Part shown: piece after piece, positions 30,706 to 40,191 of the stretch | Position numbering within the stretch: position 1 is the first letter of the stretch | Layout of the letters: each line of letters begins with the position of its first letter | Assembly: GCF_023700755.1 (NCBI RefSeq) | Contig: NZ_JAMKOJ010000005.1 | Location: 62,001-126,000, forward strand | DNA length: 64,000 nt | Reading direction: 5' to 3' | Origin: Allorhizobium sonneratiae | Lineage (GTDB): Bacteria > Pseudomonadota > Alphaproteobacteria > Rhizobiales > Rhizobiaceae | Translations under genes and position numbers: made by a program | The notes under the pieces: generated by a model | What the model saw: only the letters and a program-made list of their open reading frames with translations | Databases searched by the model: none | What the model was told of the DNA's origin: nothing

Positions 30706-31217
30706 AATAAGACCGGATTTCTGAACGTGTCCTGCCAGTTCTGGCGCATTCAGTGCTGGAGAACAAGCCGCTTGAGGCGTTTTCACTCTCGTCTGAACTG
30801 TCGCCGGGGTTTTTCCCTGTCGTTTGATTCTGGCATGTGTCTCCTGTGGGCGAAACGGTCGTGAGCAAATCTCACAATCATGAAAACGGCGCGTCCCCTT
30901 ATGATTTCACCTCTCCACGTGCCGGAAAAGGGGCGTGAACACGAAATTGTTTCCTTTTGATGTAAGTCAAAGCTGCTATGGTTACCGATGATAATCTGTC
31001 TTCAGCTCATAAAGCAGACATGAGCAGCGCTTGAAACAATTTCGCCTGCAGACGTGGTTGATAGCGTTATCTTTGTCCTGATAATCCCGTTAATATAGAA
31101 TATAATGCATGTCTGAAATTTTATAATATAAATTATATTTAATTATATATTTTAAATAAATAGTGTGCGTGATTCAGACCTGAAGAAAGATGCAACCTGA
31201 AGAAAGGTAACGATAAT
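30706..31217. other. 512-bp AT-rich regulatory region before the DoxDA-like gene
   Basis: No gene is seen. The stretch 31085-31170 is extremely AT-rich (for example TATAATATAAATTATATTT), unlike anything else in the window. It follows a FixK/FNR-like promoter and would lie in a leader of roughly 210 nt. Just before the start codon a 10-nt direct repeat (CCTGAAGAAA, at 31180 and 31196) is seen, the second copy running into a GAAAGG that could serve ribosome binding. Confidence 0.55.
30957..30995 (+). promoter_or_regulatory. FixK/FNR-type box with a class II promoter layout
   Basis: TTGATGTAAGTCAA (30957-30970) matches the FNR/FixK consensus TTGAT-N4-ATCAA with one change. A -10-like GATAAT lies at 30990-30995. 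This would put the box about 40 bp upstream of the start of transcription, the standard activator position for this family. The downstream gene is the DoxD-DoxA-like oxidoreductase, so oxygen-limited induction is plausible. Confidence 0.65.
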
Positions 31218-32324
31218 ATGGTTTCCCTGGAGAGCGGCGCTGTCGGTTCGATATCGGCAGCACAAGGTCGCAAATCAAGCATAAGCGAAACGTCGATGTG
31301 GCAGATCGTCGGGGCTGCGGTTCTTGCCAACCGGCTTGTTCTCGGCTGGGTTTATTGGGGCGGAGCGTCTAGACGGTTTATCTATGCAACCCAGAAAATT
31401 GATCCGACATCCCCGGGATATCTGGGCAACAAGCTTGTTCACGCGGCGCCCGGAGCAGCGTTCGGGGTGGAGAGCATTTTGCATTGGTTGCTCAGCATGC
31501 CGGCGCTTTTGCAGTTTGCCGTCATTTTTTTCAGCCTTGTCGAACTGGTGGTCGGTGTTGGCCTGATTGTCGGCTTTGCCACCCGTTTCATGTCCATTCT
31601 CGGTCTTGGCCTGGCAACGGCCCTGATGATTATCTTTGGATGGATGGGATCGACATGCCTGGATGAATGGACCATGGCCGCCAACGGCTTTGCCATGGCC
31701 AGCGTGACACTCATGGCCGGTAGCGGTCCCTATTCCGTGGATAACTGGATGCTCTCACGCAGCAAGACACAGCCATCCGCCTTGCGTCTGTGGCTGACGA
31801 GCGGGCCGCTGCCGGTTGACCGGAAAGGTTTTATCCGGATTTCGTCCATTCTGGGTATGGCTGCATTCATCTTCACCGTGTTTTTTTACGGCTACAATTT
31901 TGACGGTATCGTCAGCCCTCTGGGAAAGCGCATCGATAACAGCTATCCGCACATGATGCTGTCCAATGCCACCGTTTCTGGCGGTCTTCTATCGGTCAAC
32001 AGCTATGTCAATGCCGGTCCCGACACACAAGGGCTTTACATTGTGCGGGCGGTTTTGGCACCAAGCTCTGCAAAGGGGCAGGAGGGCGCAATCTTCGATT
32101 ACAATGCCGCTCAGCTTTCCCAGAAGGGTTTCGTCAAAATCGCCAATACCTATGCACCCTGGTCGTCCTGCAAGGTGGTTGCCTATGGTGTACGCTGCGA
32201 ACTTGGCAGCAAGGCAAATCTTGGCTTCCCGCTGCCTGAAACGGCAACAAAGACGTCAACGCCGCTGACCCTGACCCTCTATGACATCGAGGGCAAGAAA
32301 ACCGCGATCGCTGTCAATGACTGA
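31218..32324 (+). CDS. DoxD-DoxA fusion, thiosulfate:quinone oxidoreductase-like membrane protein
   Basis: A 368-residue protein combining an N-terminal DoxD-type membrane domain with a C-terminal DoxA-type domain. Hydrophobic helices lie at about residues 29-48, 95-121, 126-143 and 155-168, and a fifth at 209-226 leads to an extracytoplasmic domain (233-368) with two cysteines in SSCKVVAYGVRC. In Acidianus, DoxD and DoxA are the two subunits of the enzyme that oxidises thiosulfate to tetrathionate and reduces quinone; single-gene fusions are known in other bacteria. The start ATG has GAAAGG upstream. It lies near the sulfite reductase operon, and a FixK-like box precedes it. The assignment rests on domain pattern; substrate not proven. 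Confidence 0.75.
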   Translation: MVSLESGAVGSISAAQGRKSSISETSMWQIVGAAVLANRLVLGWVYWGGASRRFIYATQKIDPTSPGYLGNKLVHAAPGAAFGVESILHWLLSMPALLQFAVIFFSLVELVVGVGLIVGFATRFMSILGLGLATALMIIFGWMGSTCLDEWTMAANGFAMASVTLMAGSGPYSVDNWMLSRSKTQPSALRLWLTSGPLPVDRKGFIRISSILGMAAFIFTVFFYGYNFDGIVSPLGKRIDNSYPHMMLSNATVSGGLLSVNSYVNAGPDTQGLYIVRAVLAPSSAKGQEGAIFDYNAAQLSQKGFVKIANTYAPWSSCKVVAYGVRCELGSKANLGFPLPETATKTSTPLTLTLYDIEGKKTAIAVND

Positions 32325-32345
32325 CATATCAGGTTACTGAAATAC

Positions 32346-32385
32346 CAGGTCGCAGTGAACCTTCTTCACTGCGACCTGCTTTCTT
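32346..32385. terminator. Bidirectional terminator between the DoxDA-like gene and mazG
   Basis: A perfect 14-bp stem (32346-32359 with 32365-32378) with a 5-nt loop, followed by CTTTCTTG. It lies 22 bp after the DoxDA-like stop and between two convergent genes. Confidence 0.85.
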
Positions 32386-32446
32386 GTCCACGGGGGCTTA
32401 AACGCGGGTGGCTGTCGTGAGGAAGAGCAGCTTGTTTCCGAGGCTG

Positions 32447-33274
32447 TCAGGTCGCCGGTCCAGTCTTTGCCTCCTGCCAGAGCGCTTCCATTCGTGTGAG
32501 ATCGGCCTCGGTCAGGCTTTCGCCCGCCGCAGACAATTGCTGCTCGATATAGGCGAAGCGGCGGCGGAATTTGAGGTTTGTCCCGCGCAGCGCCTCTTCC
32601 GGCTCGCTTTTGACGTGGCGGCCGATATTGACCAAAGCAAAGATCAGATCGCCGAGTTCGTCCTTGATCCTGTCCTGCTGCCCCGTCTGCAATGCCTCGC
32701 GCAATTCGCCGATTTCCTCCTCGATCTTGTCGAGGATCGGTTCAGCCTCAGCCCAGTCGAAACCGACCTTGGCGGCTTGTTCCTGAAGCTTCAGCGCTTC
32801 CGTCAGCGCCGGGAAATTGCGCGGTACGGAACCGAGATGGCCGGCATTCAGCACCTCCGCCGTGCCACGGGCCGCGCGGCGGGTGGCACGTTCGGCCTTT
32901 TCTTCTTTCTTGATCGCATCCCATTGCGCCTTCACCTTGTCAGGCGTATCGGCGTCGGAACGGGCAAAGACATGCGGGTGTCGGCGGATCATTTTCCGGG
33001 TGATGGCCTCCACCACATCGCCGAAGGAAAACAGCCCTGCCTCTTCGGCGATGCGGGCATGAAACACCACTTGCAGCAGAAGATCGCCCAGTTCCTCGCA
33101 GAGATCGTCCGGATCGTTGCGGTCGATGGCGTCGGCCACTTCATAGGCCTCTTCCAGCGTATAGGGCTTGATGGTCTCAAAGGTCTGCACGATGTCCCAG
33201 GGGCAGCCGGTTTCCGGCTGGCGCAAGGCGGCCATGATCTCGATAAGACGAGAAATGTCCTTGGAGGGCAGCAT
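32447..33274 (-). CDS. mazG: Nucleoside triphosphate pyrophosphohydrolase MazG
   Basis: MazG hydrolyses NTPs and dNTPs to monophosphates and cleans the nucleotide pool. The 275-residue protein has two tandem MazG domains. The first contains GCPWDIVQTFETIKPYTLEEAYE and then DLCEELGDLLLQVVFHA (the EExx12-28ExxD metal site). The second contains KIEEEIGELREAL and IKDELGDLIFALVNIGRH. In Agrobacterium, as I recall, mazG follows hflX; here it sits elsewhere, 11 bp behind a deaminase gene and probably co-transcribed with it. Confidence 0.95.
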   Translation of the reverse strand: MLPSKDISRLIEIMAALRQPETGCPWDIVQTFETIKPYTLEEAYEVADAIDRNDPDDLCEELGDLLLQVVFHARIAEEAGLFSFGDVVEAITRKMIRRHPHVFARSDADTPDKVKAQWDAIKKEEKAERATRRAARGTAEVLNAGHLGSVPRNFPALTEALKLQEQAAKVGFDWAEAEPILDKIEEEIGELREALQTGQQDRIKDELGDLIFALVNIGRHVKSEPEEALRGTNLKFRRRFAYIEQQLSAAGESLTEADLTRMEALWQEAKTGPAT

Positions 33275-33285
33275 GGGCTTTTCTC

Positions 33286-33873
33286 TCAGTTGAGCGGAAT
33301 GTCGTTGCCGCTCTTGCCGGATTGATAGGTTCCGGAAAGCCCGTCATAGAGGCTGCGGATTTTCTGTGCCTGCGCCAGCAACCGACCGCGGCGGGAATCG
33401 TCTTCCACCTCGATCATGTCTTCGATGGCGAAACTCTTCCAGAAGGCGTTCTGCTTGCGATAACCGCCCGGTTCCAGCCCGAAGACTTCTTTGAGGATTT
33501 TCAGATCATGCGGAATGGCGAAGGCGTCGCGGCTGTCTTCATGGCTGAAGAAATAGTAGAAATTGTCGAACCCCGCCCAGGTGATTGACGACATGCACAT
33601 GGTGCAGGGCTCGTGGGTGGAGAGGAAAATCAGCTCCGAGGTCGCCGGACGCTCCGCCATCTCATAAAAGCGTTTCAGCGTGTGGACTTCGCCGTGCCAG
33701 AGCGGATTTTCCAGTTCGTTATTGGTCTCGGCCAGCACCAGAGACAAATCGGATTTGCGCAAGATCGCTGCGCCAAATATCTTGTTGCCGCGTTGCACAC
33801 CTTGTTCCGTCAGCGGGATGATGTCATGCTCGATCACGTCGAGCAGGCGGGTCGTGAGGTTCGTCTCTGTCAT
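33286..33873 (-). CDS. Cytidine/deoxycytidylate deaminase-family nucleoside deaminase
   Basis: A 195-residue zinc deaminase-fold protein. The zinc and proton-shuttle motif is LWHGEVHTLKRF (HxE) and the second zinc motif is STHEPCTMCMSSITWAG (PCxxC). The sequence around FDNFYYFFSHEDSRDAFAIPHD and the long C-terminus set it apart from TadA and CDA, so the substrate cannot be named. GGAAGAGG precedes the ATG. Its stop is 11 bp from the mazG start; with MazG it suggests a nucleotide-cleaning unit. Confidence 0.85.
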   Translation of the reverse strand: MTETNLTTRLLDVIEHDIIPLTEQGVQRGNKIFGAAILRKSDLSLVLAETNNELENPLWHGEVHTLKRFYEMAERPATSELIFLSTHEPCTMCMSSITWAGFDNFYYFFSHEDSRDAFAIPHDLKILKEVFGLEPGGYRKQNAFWKSFAIEDMIEVEDDSRRGRLLAQAQKIRSLYDGLSGTYQSGKSGNDIPLN

Positions 33874-33990
33874 GCCTCTTCCTCCGGAAACAGGATTTGC
33901 TCCATTTCACCTTTCTCCTAGCACAGAAATATCGTTGTGGAGCGGCAGACAGTTTTATGTTTCTTCAAATTTCGCCCCGGCCCACAGATA

Positions 33991-35463
33991 ATGTCGACAT
34001 CATTGAAGGATTTCAGTCCCGTGACCACTGACAGCGACAAGCTTGCCGTTTTTCCCGCCTTCTTCCGTGTGGAAGGGGTGAAGGTTGGCGTGTTCGGCAA
34101 TGGTGACGAGGCCTTTGCCAAGGCGCGGCTCTTGTCCAACACCTCGGCGGATGTCGTGGCCTTTGCCGATCACCCCGAGCCAGCCTATGCGGCATTTCTG
34201 AAGCGCAAGGGCTATGCGGTCGAGGCGCGCAGTTTTACGCCAGACTGTCTCGCCGGGCTGACGCTGGTTTTTGCCGCCACCGGCGAGAGTGAATTGGACC
34301 GGCAGATCGTGGAAGCGGCCCGGGCGGCGAAAATTCCGGCGAATGCCGTCGATCAGCCGGATTATTGCGATTTCTATACACCGGCTCTGGTCAATCGCGC
34401 CCCGATTGCCGTGGCGATCGGCACGGAAGGGGCTGGCCCCGTTCTGGCGCAGATGATCCGTGCCGGGATTGATCGGCAATTGCCGCGTTCGCTTGGCCGT
34501 CTGGCGCGTCTTGCGACAAGCTATCGTGGGGCGGTGGAAAAGCTCGTGCCGCGCGGCGTGGCCCGTCGGCTGTTCTGGCGTGCCTTCTTTCAGGGTGATG
34601 TGGCTGATGCCGTCGAGGCGGGCGATGTCAGTCAGGCAAGGCGCTTTGCTACACGGCTTCTGAAAGGTGCTGCGGCGCAGAGGCTGGAAGGCAAGGTCTA
34701 TCTGGTGGGTGCAGGGCCTGGGGCAGAAGATCTTCTGACGCTCAGGGCGCATCGGCTGATGATGGAGGCCGACGCCATCGTCTTCGATGCGCTTGTGCCG
34801 CAGGCCGTGGTCGATATGGGCCGTCGTGACGCCGAGCGCATTTCCGTCGGCAAGCGCAAGGGCTGCCACAGCAAATCGCAGGAGGAGATCAACGATCTTC
34901 TTGTTGAGCTTGGTAAGGCTGGCAAGCGCGTGGTGCGGCTGAAATCCGGCGATCCGCTGGTCTTTGGCCGGGCAGGCGAGGAAATGGCGGCGCTGCGTGC
35001 CGCGAATGTTGCCTATGAGGTGGTGCCGGGCATTACCTCAGCCTTGGCGGCGGCGGCGGATTTCGAGCTGCCTTTGACGCTGCGCGGTGTGTCGTCCTCG
35101 CTGGTGTTTACCACGGGTCACGATCTCAATGGCGATGTTCTGCCCGACTGGGCGCGGCTGGCGCTTTCCGGCGCAAGCGTTGCCGTCTATATGGGGCGCA
35201 GCGTGGCTGCCTCCGTTGCGGGGCGGCTGATCAAGGCGGGTCTTGCCGAGGACACCACCGTTGCCGTGGTGGAAAATGCCGGGCGCGCCACGCGGCGGCT
35301 TATGCATGGCACGCTGAAGGAATTGCCGGGTCTTGAGGCCCGAACGGAACTGACGGGGCCGGTGATGGTGATCATTGGCGATGCGGTTGCGGGCGCCAAT
35401 TTCGCCGGATCGCAGGTGCTAAGCGAGACCATTGCGGCTGAAAACGAGATGATGAGGGTATGA
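33991..35463 (+). CDS. cysG: Siroheme synthase CysG (multifunctional)
   Basis: Makes siroheme, the prosthetic group of sulfite reductase, from uroporphyrinogen III. The N-terminal dehydrogenase/ferrochelatase part (about residues 15-215) has the dinucleotide fold GVKVGVFGNGDEAFAKARLL. The C-terminal methyltransferase (about 230-475) has VYLVGAGPGAEDLLTLRA, VRLKSGDPLVFGRAGEE and VVPGITSALAAAA. About 490 residues from the chosen ATG; a GTG at 34021 with an AAGGA upstream is a reasonable alternative. It is the first gene of a sulfite reduction operon and overlaps or nearly touches the next gene. Confidence 0.93.
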   Translation: MSTSLKDFSPVTTDSDKLAVFPAFFRVEGVKVGVFGNGDEAFAKARLLSNTSADVVAFADHPEPAYAAFLKRKGYAVEARSFTPDCLAGLTLVFAATGESELDRQIVEAARAAKIPANAVDQPDYCDFYTPALVNRAPIAVAIGTEGAGPVLAQMIRAGIDRQLPRSLGRLARLATSYRGAVEKLVPRGVARRLFWRAFFQGDVADAVEAGDVSQARRFATRLLKGAAAQRLEGKVYLVGAGPGAEDLLTLRAHRLMMEADAIVFDALVPQAVVDMGRRDAERISVGKRKGCHSKSQEEINDLLVELGKAGKRVVRLKSGDPLVFGRAGEEMAALRAANVAYEVVPGITSALAAAADFELPLTLRGVSSSLVFTTGHDLNGDVLPDWARLALSGASVAVYMGRSVAASVAGRLIKAGLAEDTTVAVVENAGRATRRLMHGTLKELPGLEARTELTGPVMVIIGDAVAGANFAGSQVLSETIAAENEMMRV

Positions 35464-35465
35464 CC

Positions 35466-35780
35466 ATGGCAGACAAGGTTTTGACCGCCAACAGGCTGAC
35501 GGATGGCATTGCTGTCTGGCTCGATGCCGCCGGACACTGGAACGAAAACTTGCAGAGCGCTTTTGTCGCCCGCCATGCCGAGGCCGTTGCTGCTCTGGAA
35601 GACACGGGCAAGCGCGCCTTTGCCGATAATCTCGTCGTTGACGTCAATGTCGTCGATGTGGAAGAACGCGACGGCATTTTGTGGCCGCTTCGCCTGCGTG
35701 AGCGCATCCGCGCCCAAGGGCCGACCATTGCCTATACGCAAGGCCATGGTTTTGCCGATCCCGATTTCATTGCCGCCTGA
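35466..35780 (+). CDS. DUF2849 protein of the sulfite reductase operon
   Basis: A 104-residue protein (MADKVLTANRLTDGIAVWLD) that matches the DUF2849 family, which in Rhizobiales is almost always found between cysG and cysI. It presumably assists sulfite reduction, but its function is unknown. The second ATG is preferred because GAGGG lies 7 bp before it; the first ATG (35460) overlaps the cysG stop. cysI starts 8 bp after its stop. Confidence 0.8.
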   Translation: MADKVLTANRLTDGIAVWLDAAGHWNENLQSAFVARHAEAVAALEDTGKRAFADNLVVDVNVVDVEERDGILWPLRLRERIRAQGPTIAYTQGHGFADPDFIAA

Positions 35781-35788
35781 GGATAAGC

Positions 35789-37459
<1,671 letters not shown>

Positions 37460-37468
37460 GGATTTTTC

Positions 37469-37978
37469 ATGACCCGTATCTGGACAGAAAGCGGCTTTGC
37501 CGAAAAGGACAACTGGATTATAGAGACCGAGGAGGTAAAGGCTGGCGAGGGTGAGCGTGCGCTCCTGCCGCTTGACGATTTTCTCCATGCCGTCGAGGAG
37601 ACCAATGACATCGATCTCGGCGTTCTGGTCCGTCCTGCCGATGATGTGATGCGGCTCAAGTCCCATCTTGACCGGATTGCACTGATTGCGGTGCAGTTTC
37701 CCGCTTTCAACGATGGCCGCGGTTTCAGCCACGCCTCTCTGTTGCGCGAGCGCCTTGGCTATCAGGGCGAATTGCGCGCCGTGGGCGATGTGCTGATCGA
37801 TCAGGTGCCATTGATGCTGCGCACCGGCTTTACCAGCTTTGCCGTGACGAATTCCGTGGCAATCCGTCGGCTGGAAGAGGGACGTCTGCCGGGCATCGAT
37901 AACCACTATCAGCCTGCTGCACGACCGGCTTCGGCAGAGGGCGGTTTCAGCTGGCGCAGACGCAGTGTGGCCGGCTGA
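37469..37978 (+). CDS. DUF934 protein, sulfite reduction accessory
   Basis: A 169-residue member of DUF934, a family that follows cysI or cysH in many proteobacteria and is described as an oxidoreductase probably involved in sulfite reduction. The conserved core includes VLVRPADDVMRLKSHLDRIALIAVQFPAFNDGRGFSHA in pieces, with the FPAFNDGRGFS motif most typical. It starts 9 bp after cysI with GAGG in front. Biochemical role unknown. Confidence 0.85.
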   Translation: MTRIWTESGFAEKDNWIIETEEVKAGEGERALLPLDDFLHAVEETNDIDLGVLVRPADDVMRLKSHLDRIALIAVQFPAFNDGRGFSHASLLRERLGYQGELRAVGDVLIDQVPLMLRTGFTSFAVTNSVAIRRLEEGRLPGIDNHYQPAARPASAEGGFSWRRRSVAG

Positions 37979-38125
37979 TGGCGTGTGATCTCTGTCCGTA
38001 ACGAAACAGGTCTTATGTGCCCGCCGAACGGCTGGTGTGCCGCATCCGGGCTTTCTCCCCAGCAGGACTGGGTGTATAGGAAGCCTCGATTGCGGGCGAA
38101 GACGAGATGCAAGGTTGAACTATCG

Positions 38126-38938
38126 ATGAATGCTCCTGTGAGAACCGAACAAGCCGAACTGATCGTGCCGGAAGGCGTTTATGCCGAAACCGTGCTGAGC
38201 GTGACGCATTATACCGATCGCCTGTTCCGCTTCCGCATGACCCGCCCGCAAGGCTTCCGCTTCCGCTCCGGCGAATTTGCCATGATCGGCCTGATGGTCG
38301 GCGGCAAGCCGCTCTACCGCGCCTATTCAGTGGCCAGCCCCTCCTGGGATGAAGAGCTGGAATTCTTTTCGATCAAGGTGCCGGATGGACCTCTGACCCA
38401 GCATTTGCAGGCCATTCAGCCGGGCGACAAGGTGCTGATGCGCAAGAAACCGACCGGTACGCTGGTGCTTGATGCGCTGACGCCTGGCAAGCGGCTTTAC
38501 ATGTTCTCGACCGGAACCGGCATTGCCCCCTTTGCCAGCCTGATCCGTGACCCGGAAACCTATGAGAAATTCGAGGAGGTCATCCTCACCCATACCTGCC
38601 GCGATGTGGCCGAACTGAAATACGGTTTCGATCTGATCGACGAGATCCGCGGCGATGAAATGCTGAGCGAAATCGTCGGCGACAAGCTGAAGCATTATGC
38701 CACCGTCACCCGTGAGGATTATCCTTTCATGGGTCGCATCACCGATCTCATCGACAATGGCAAGATGTTTGCCGATCTCGGCGTGCCGCCACTCGATCCG
38801 CAGGTGGATCGTGGCATGATCTGCGGTTCGGCCGCCATGCTGAAAGACACCAAGCTGCTGCTGGAAAAGGCAGGTCTTAACGAAGGCGCCAATAACAAAC
38901 CCGCCGAATTCGTTATTGAGCGCGCTTTCGTTGGCTGA
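38126..38938 (+). CDS. fpr: Ferredoxin/flavodoxin-NADP+ reductase
   Basis: A 270-residue FAD enzyme passing electrons between NADPH and ferredoxin or flavodoxin, plausibly the electron donor system for the siroheme sulfite reductase upstream. FAD-binding motif YRAYSVASPSWDEEL, the pyrophosphate segment GPLTQHLQAI, NADP-binding FSTGTGIAPFASLI and the C-terminal GNA-type motif ICGSAAMLKDTK are present. The ATG starting MNAPVRTEQ is chosen; the longer open frame is not similar to the family. It lies 147 bp behind DUF934, enough for its own promoter. Confidence 0.95.
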   Translation: MNAPVRTEQAELIVPEGVYAETVLSVTHYTDRLFRFRMTRPQGFRFRSGEFAMIGLMVGGKPLYRAYSVASPSWDEELEFFSIKVPDGPLTQHLQAIQPGDKVLMRKKPTGTLVLDALTPGKRLYMFSTGTGIAPFASLIRDPETYEKFEEVILTHTCRDVAELKYGFDLIDEIRGDEMLSEIVGDKLKHYATVTREDYPFMGRITDLIDNGKMFADLGVPPLDPQVDRGMICGSAAMLKDTKLLLEKAGLNEGANNKPAEFVIERAFVG

Positions 38939-38943
38939 GCCAC

Positions 38944-39101
38944 AAGCATTTCCAGGGAAAGTGGATGCCCGGTTTCCCGTCCGGAAATGCGCAGAACAGA
39001 GAGCATTTCCGGAGGAAGCGGTTGCCAATTTTCTGTCCGGGACTGCCAGAAGCAAAGAGTTAGGGCTTTTCAGTGTTTTCGTGAAGGACTGAAAAGCCCT
39101 A
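38944..39101. repeat. Composite mosaic palindromic element between fpr and the gntR-type gene
   Basis: Two copies of module A (AGCATTTCCAGGGAAAGTGG... near 38945 and GAGCATTTCCGGAGGAAGCG near 39001) are followed by one module B, a perfect 14-bp hairpin (39061-39074 with 39088-39101). The CTA at 39099-39101 is the TAG stop of the GntR-family gene. Relative to the copy at 20314 the stem carries paired changes (AGAGCT/AGCTCT against AGGGCT/AGCCCT). Confidence 0.85.
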
Positions 39102-39722
39102 TGATTGCCTGATATGGCCGATGAGCGCGCGCATCGTCTCTTGCGCCTGGGCGTGGTCACGGCTTTTAACGGCACGAATGACAGCAATATGCATGGCCGC
39201 TGCGACATGAAGTTTGTCAACTGTTGCGCCAGCATACCAGATGCGGCGCGAGTGAGTTTGCAGCGGCTGGAGCGCCGAGATCAGAAAGCCGTTGGGACAG
39301 GCACTTTCCAGAACTTCATCAAAATACTTGTCAGCGCTGAGAAACGCATCCAGATCGCCCAGGCGGGAGGCATTTTCCATGGCGTCTGCGCATTCGTCCA
39401 GCGTCGTGCGTTGGTCGGCGGTGGCGTGTCTGGCTGCAAGAGAGGCAGCAAGCGGTTCCAATTCGGCGCGAACCATCATGATCTGTTGGTGATGTTCCGG
39501 ATGAATGCGGCTGATGCGCAGGCCAACGCGGGGCCGCACTTCGATCAGCCCCTGCCATTGCAGTTTCTGGATGGCCTCACGCACCGGTGTACGTCCGTAA
39601 CCCGCCATCAGGATCAGCTCCCGTTCCGTGATCGTGCTACCCGGCAGAAGCTTCAGCGTCACGATCATCTGTTCCAACTGGCGATAGGCAAGATGACTTA
39701 AGGACATTTGGTGCTGAGGCAT
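39099..39722 (-). CDS. GntR family transcriptional regulator (FCD type)
   Basis: A 207-residue regulator with an N-terminal winged helix (LAYRQLEQMIVTLKLLPGS, then ITERELILMAGYGRTPVREAIQKLQWQGLI) and a C-terminal all-helical FCD ligand-binding domain with its metal-binding Asp and His residues (FHE/H pattern replaced by KYFDEVLESA, then HVAAAMHIAVIRAVKSRD). FCD regulators usually respond to organic acids or sugars. The target is not evident; it stands alone. Its TAG stop lies inside a repeat hairpin that could serve as terminator. Confidence 0.92.
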   Translation of the reverse strand: MPQHQMSLSHLAYRQLEQMIVTLKLLPGSTITERELILMAGYGRTPVREAIQKLQWQGLIEVRPRVGLRISRIHPEHHQQIMMVRAELEPLAASLAARHATADQRTTLDECADAMENASRLGDLDAFLSADKYFDEVLESACPNGFLISALQPLQTHSRRIWYAGATVDKLHVAAAMHIAVIRAVKSRDHAQAQETMRALIGHIRQS

Positions 39723-40191
39723 AAATTCTCCGCAAAAAGGACTATCGTCCCGCTTTTTGAAAGGCCGTCATGCCCGCTTGCAATATCAGGTGCTATGCGT
39801 GCTGAAAACTGCGAATATCGTTAAAGTGCACGTTCTGAATGACGCTGCGAAGGTAGAACGTCAATATGTGTTCTCGATACTGTGCCTTTCCGCGGCTAAA
39901 ATGACCTGCACGCGTTAAACAGGCACGAATGCAGCGTGGGGTTCTTTCCGTCATCGCAGGCAGGAGGCCGATCAAACAACGAAACATCAACAGCATTCGC
40001 GTCACTTTGAATCGCATTTTAATAAAACATTAACCATAACCTGAGCTTTTTAAGGTAAGTCTTTAACCATATTCGCATTTCTGCCATTTTGTCCCCATGA
40101 TAATAAGGCATCGGCGTTTGCTTGAGGGATTGGTTTTGCGGGTACGGGTATTGGGTGGCCGCGTCGCGGTCCAAGTCTCAGTCTTGGTGCG
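39723..40191. other. 469-bp intergenic region before rlpA with CtrA-like sites
   Basis: No gene is supported. TTAACCAT occurs at 40030-40037 and 40063-40070, with another TTAA at 40050-40053 between them. TTAACCAT resembles the CtrA-binding half-site of alphaproteobacteria, and the pair lies about 120-160 bp before rlpA, a septal protein gene. The GntR promoter must also lie at the left end. Confidence 0.5.
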
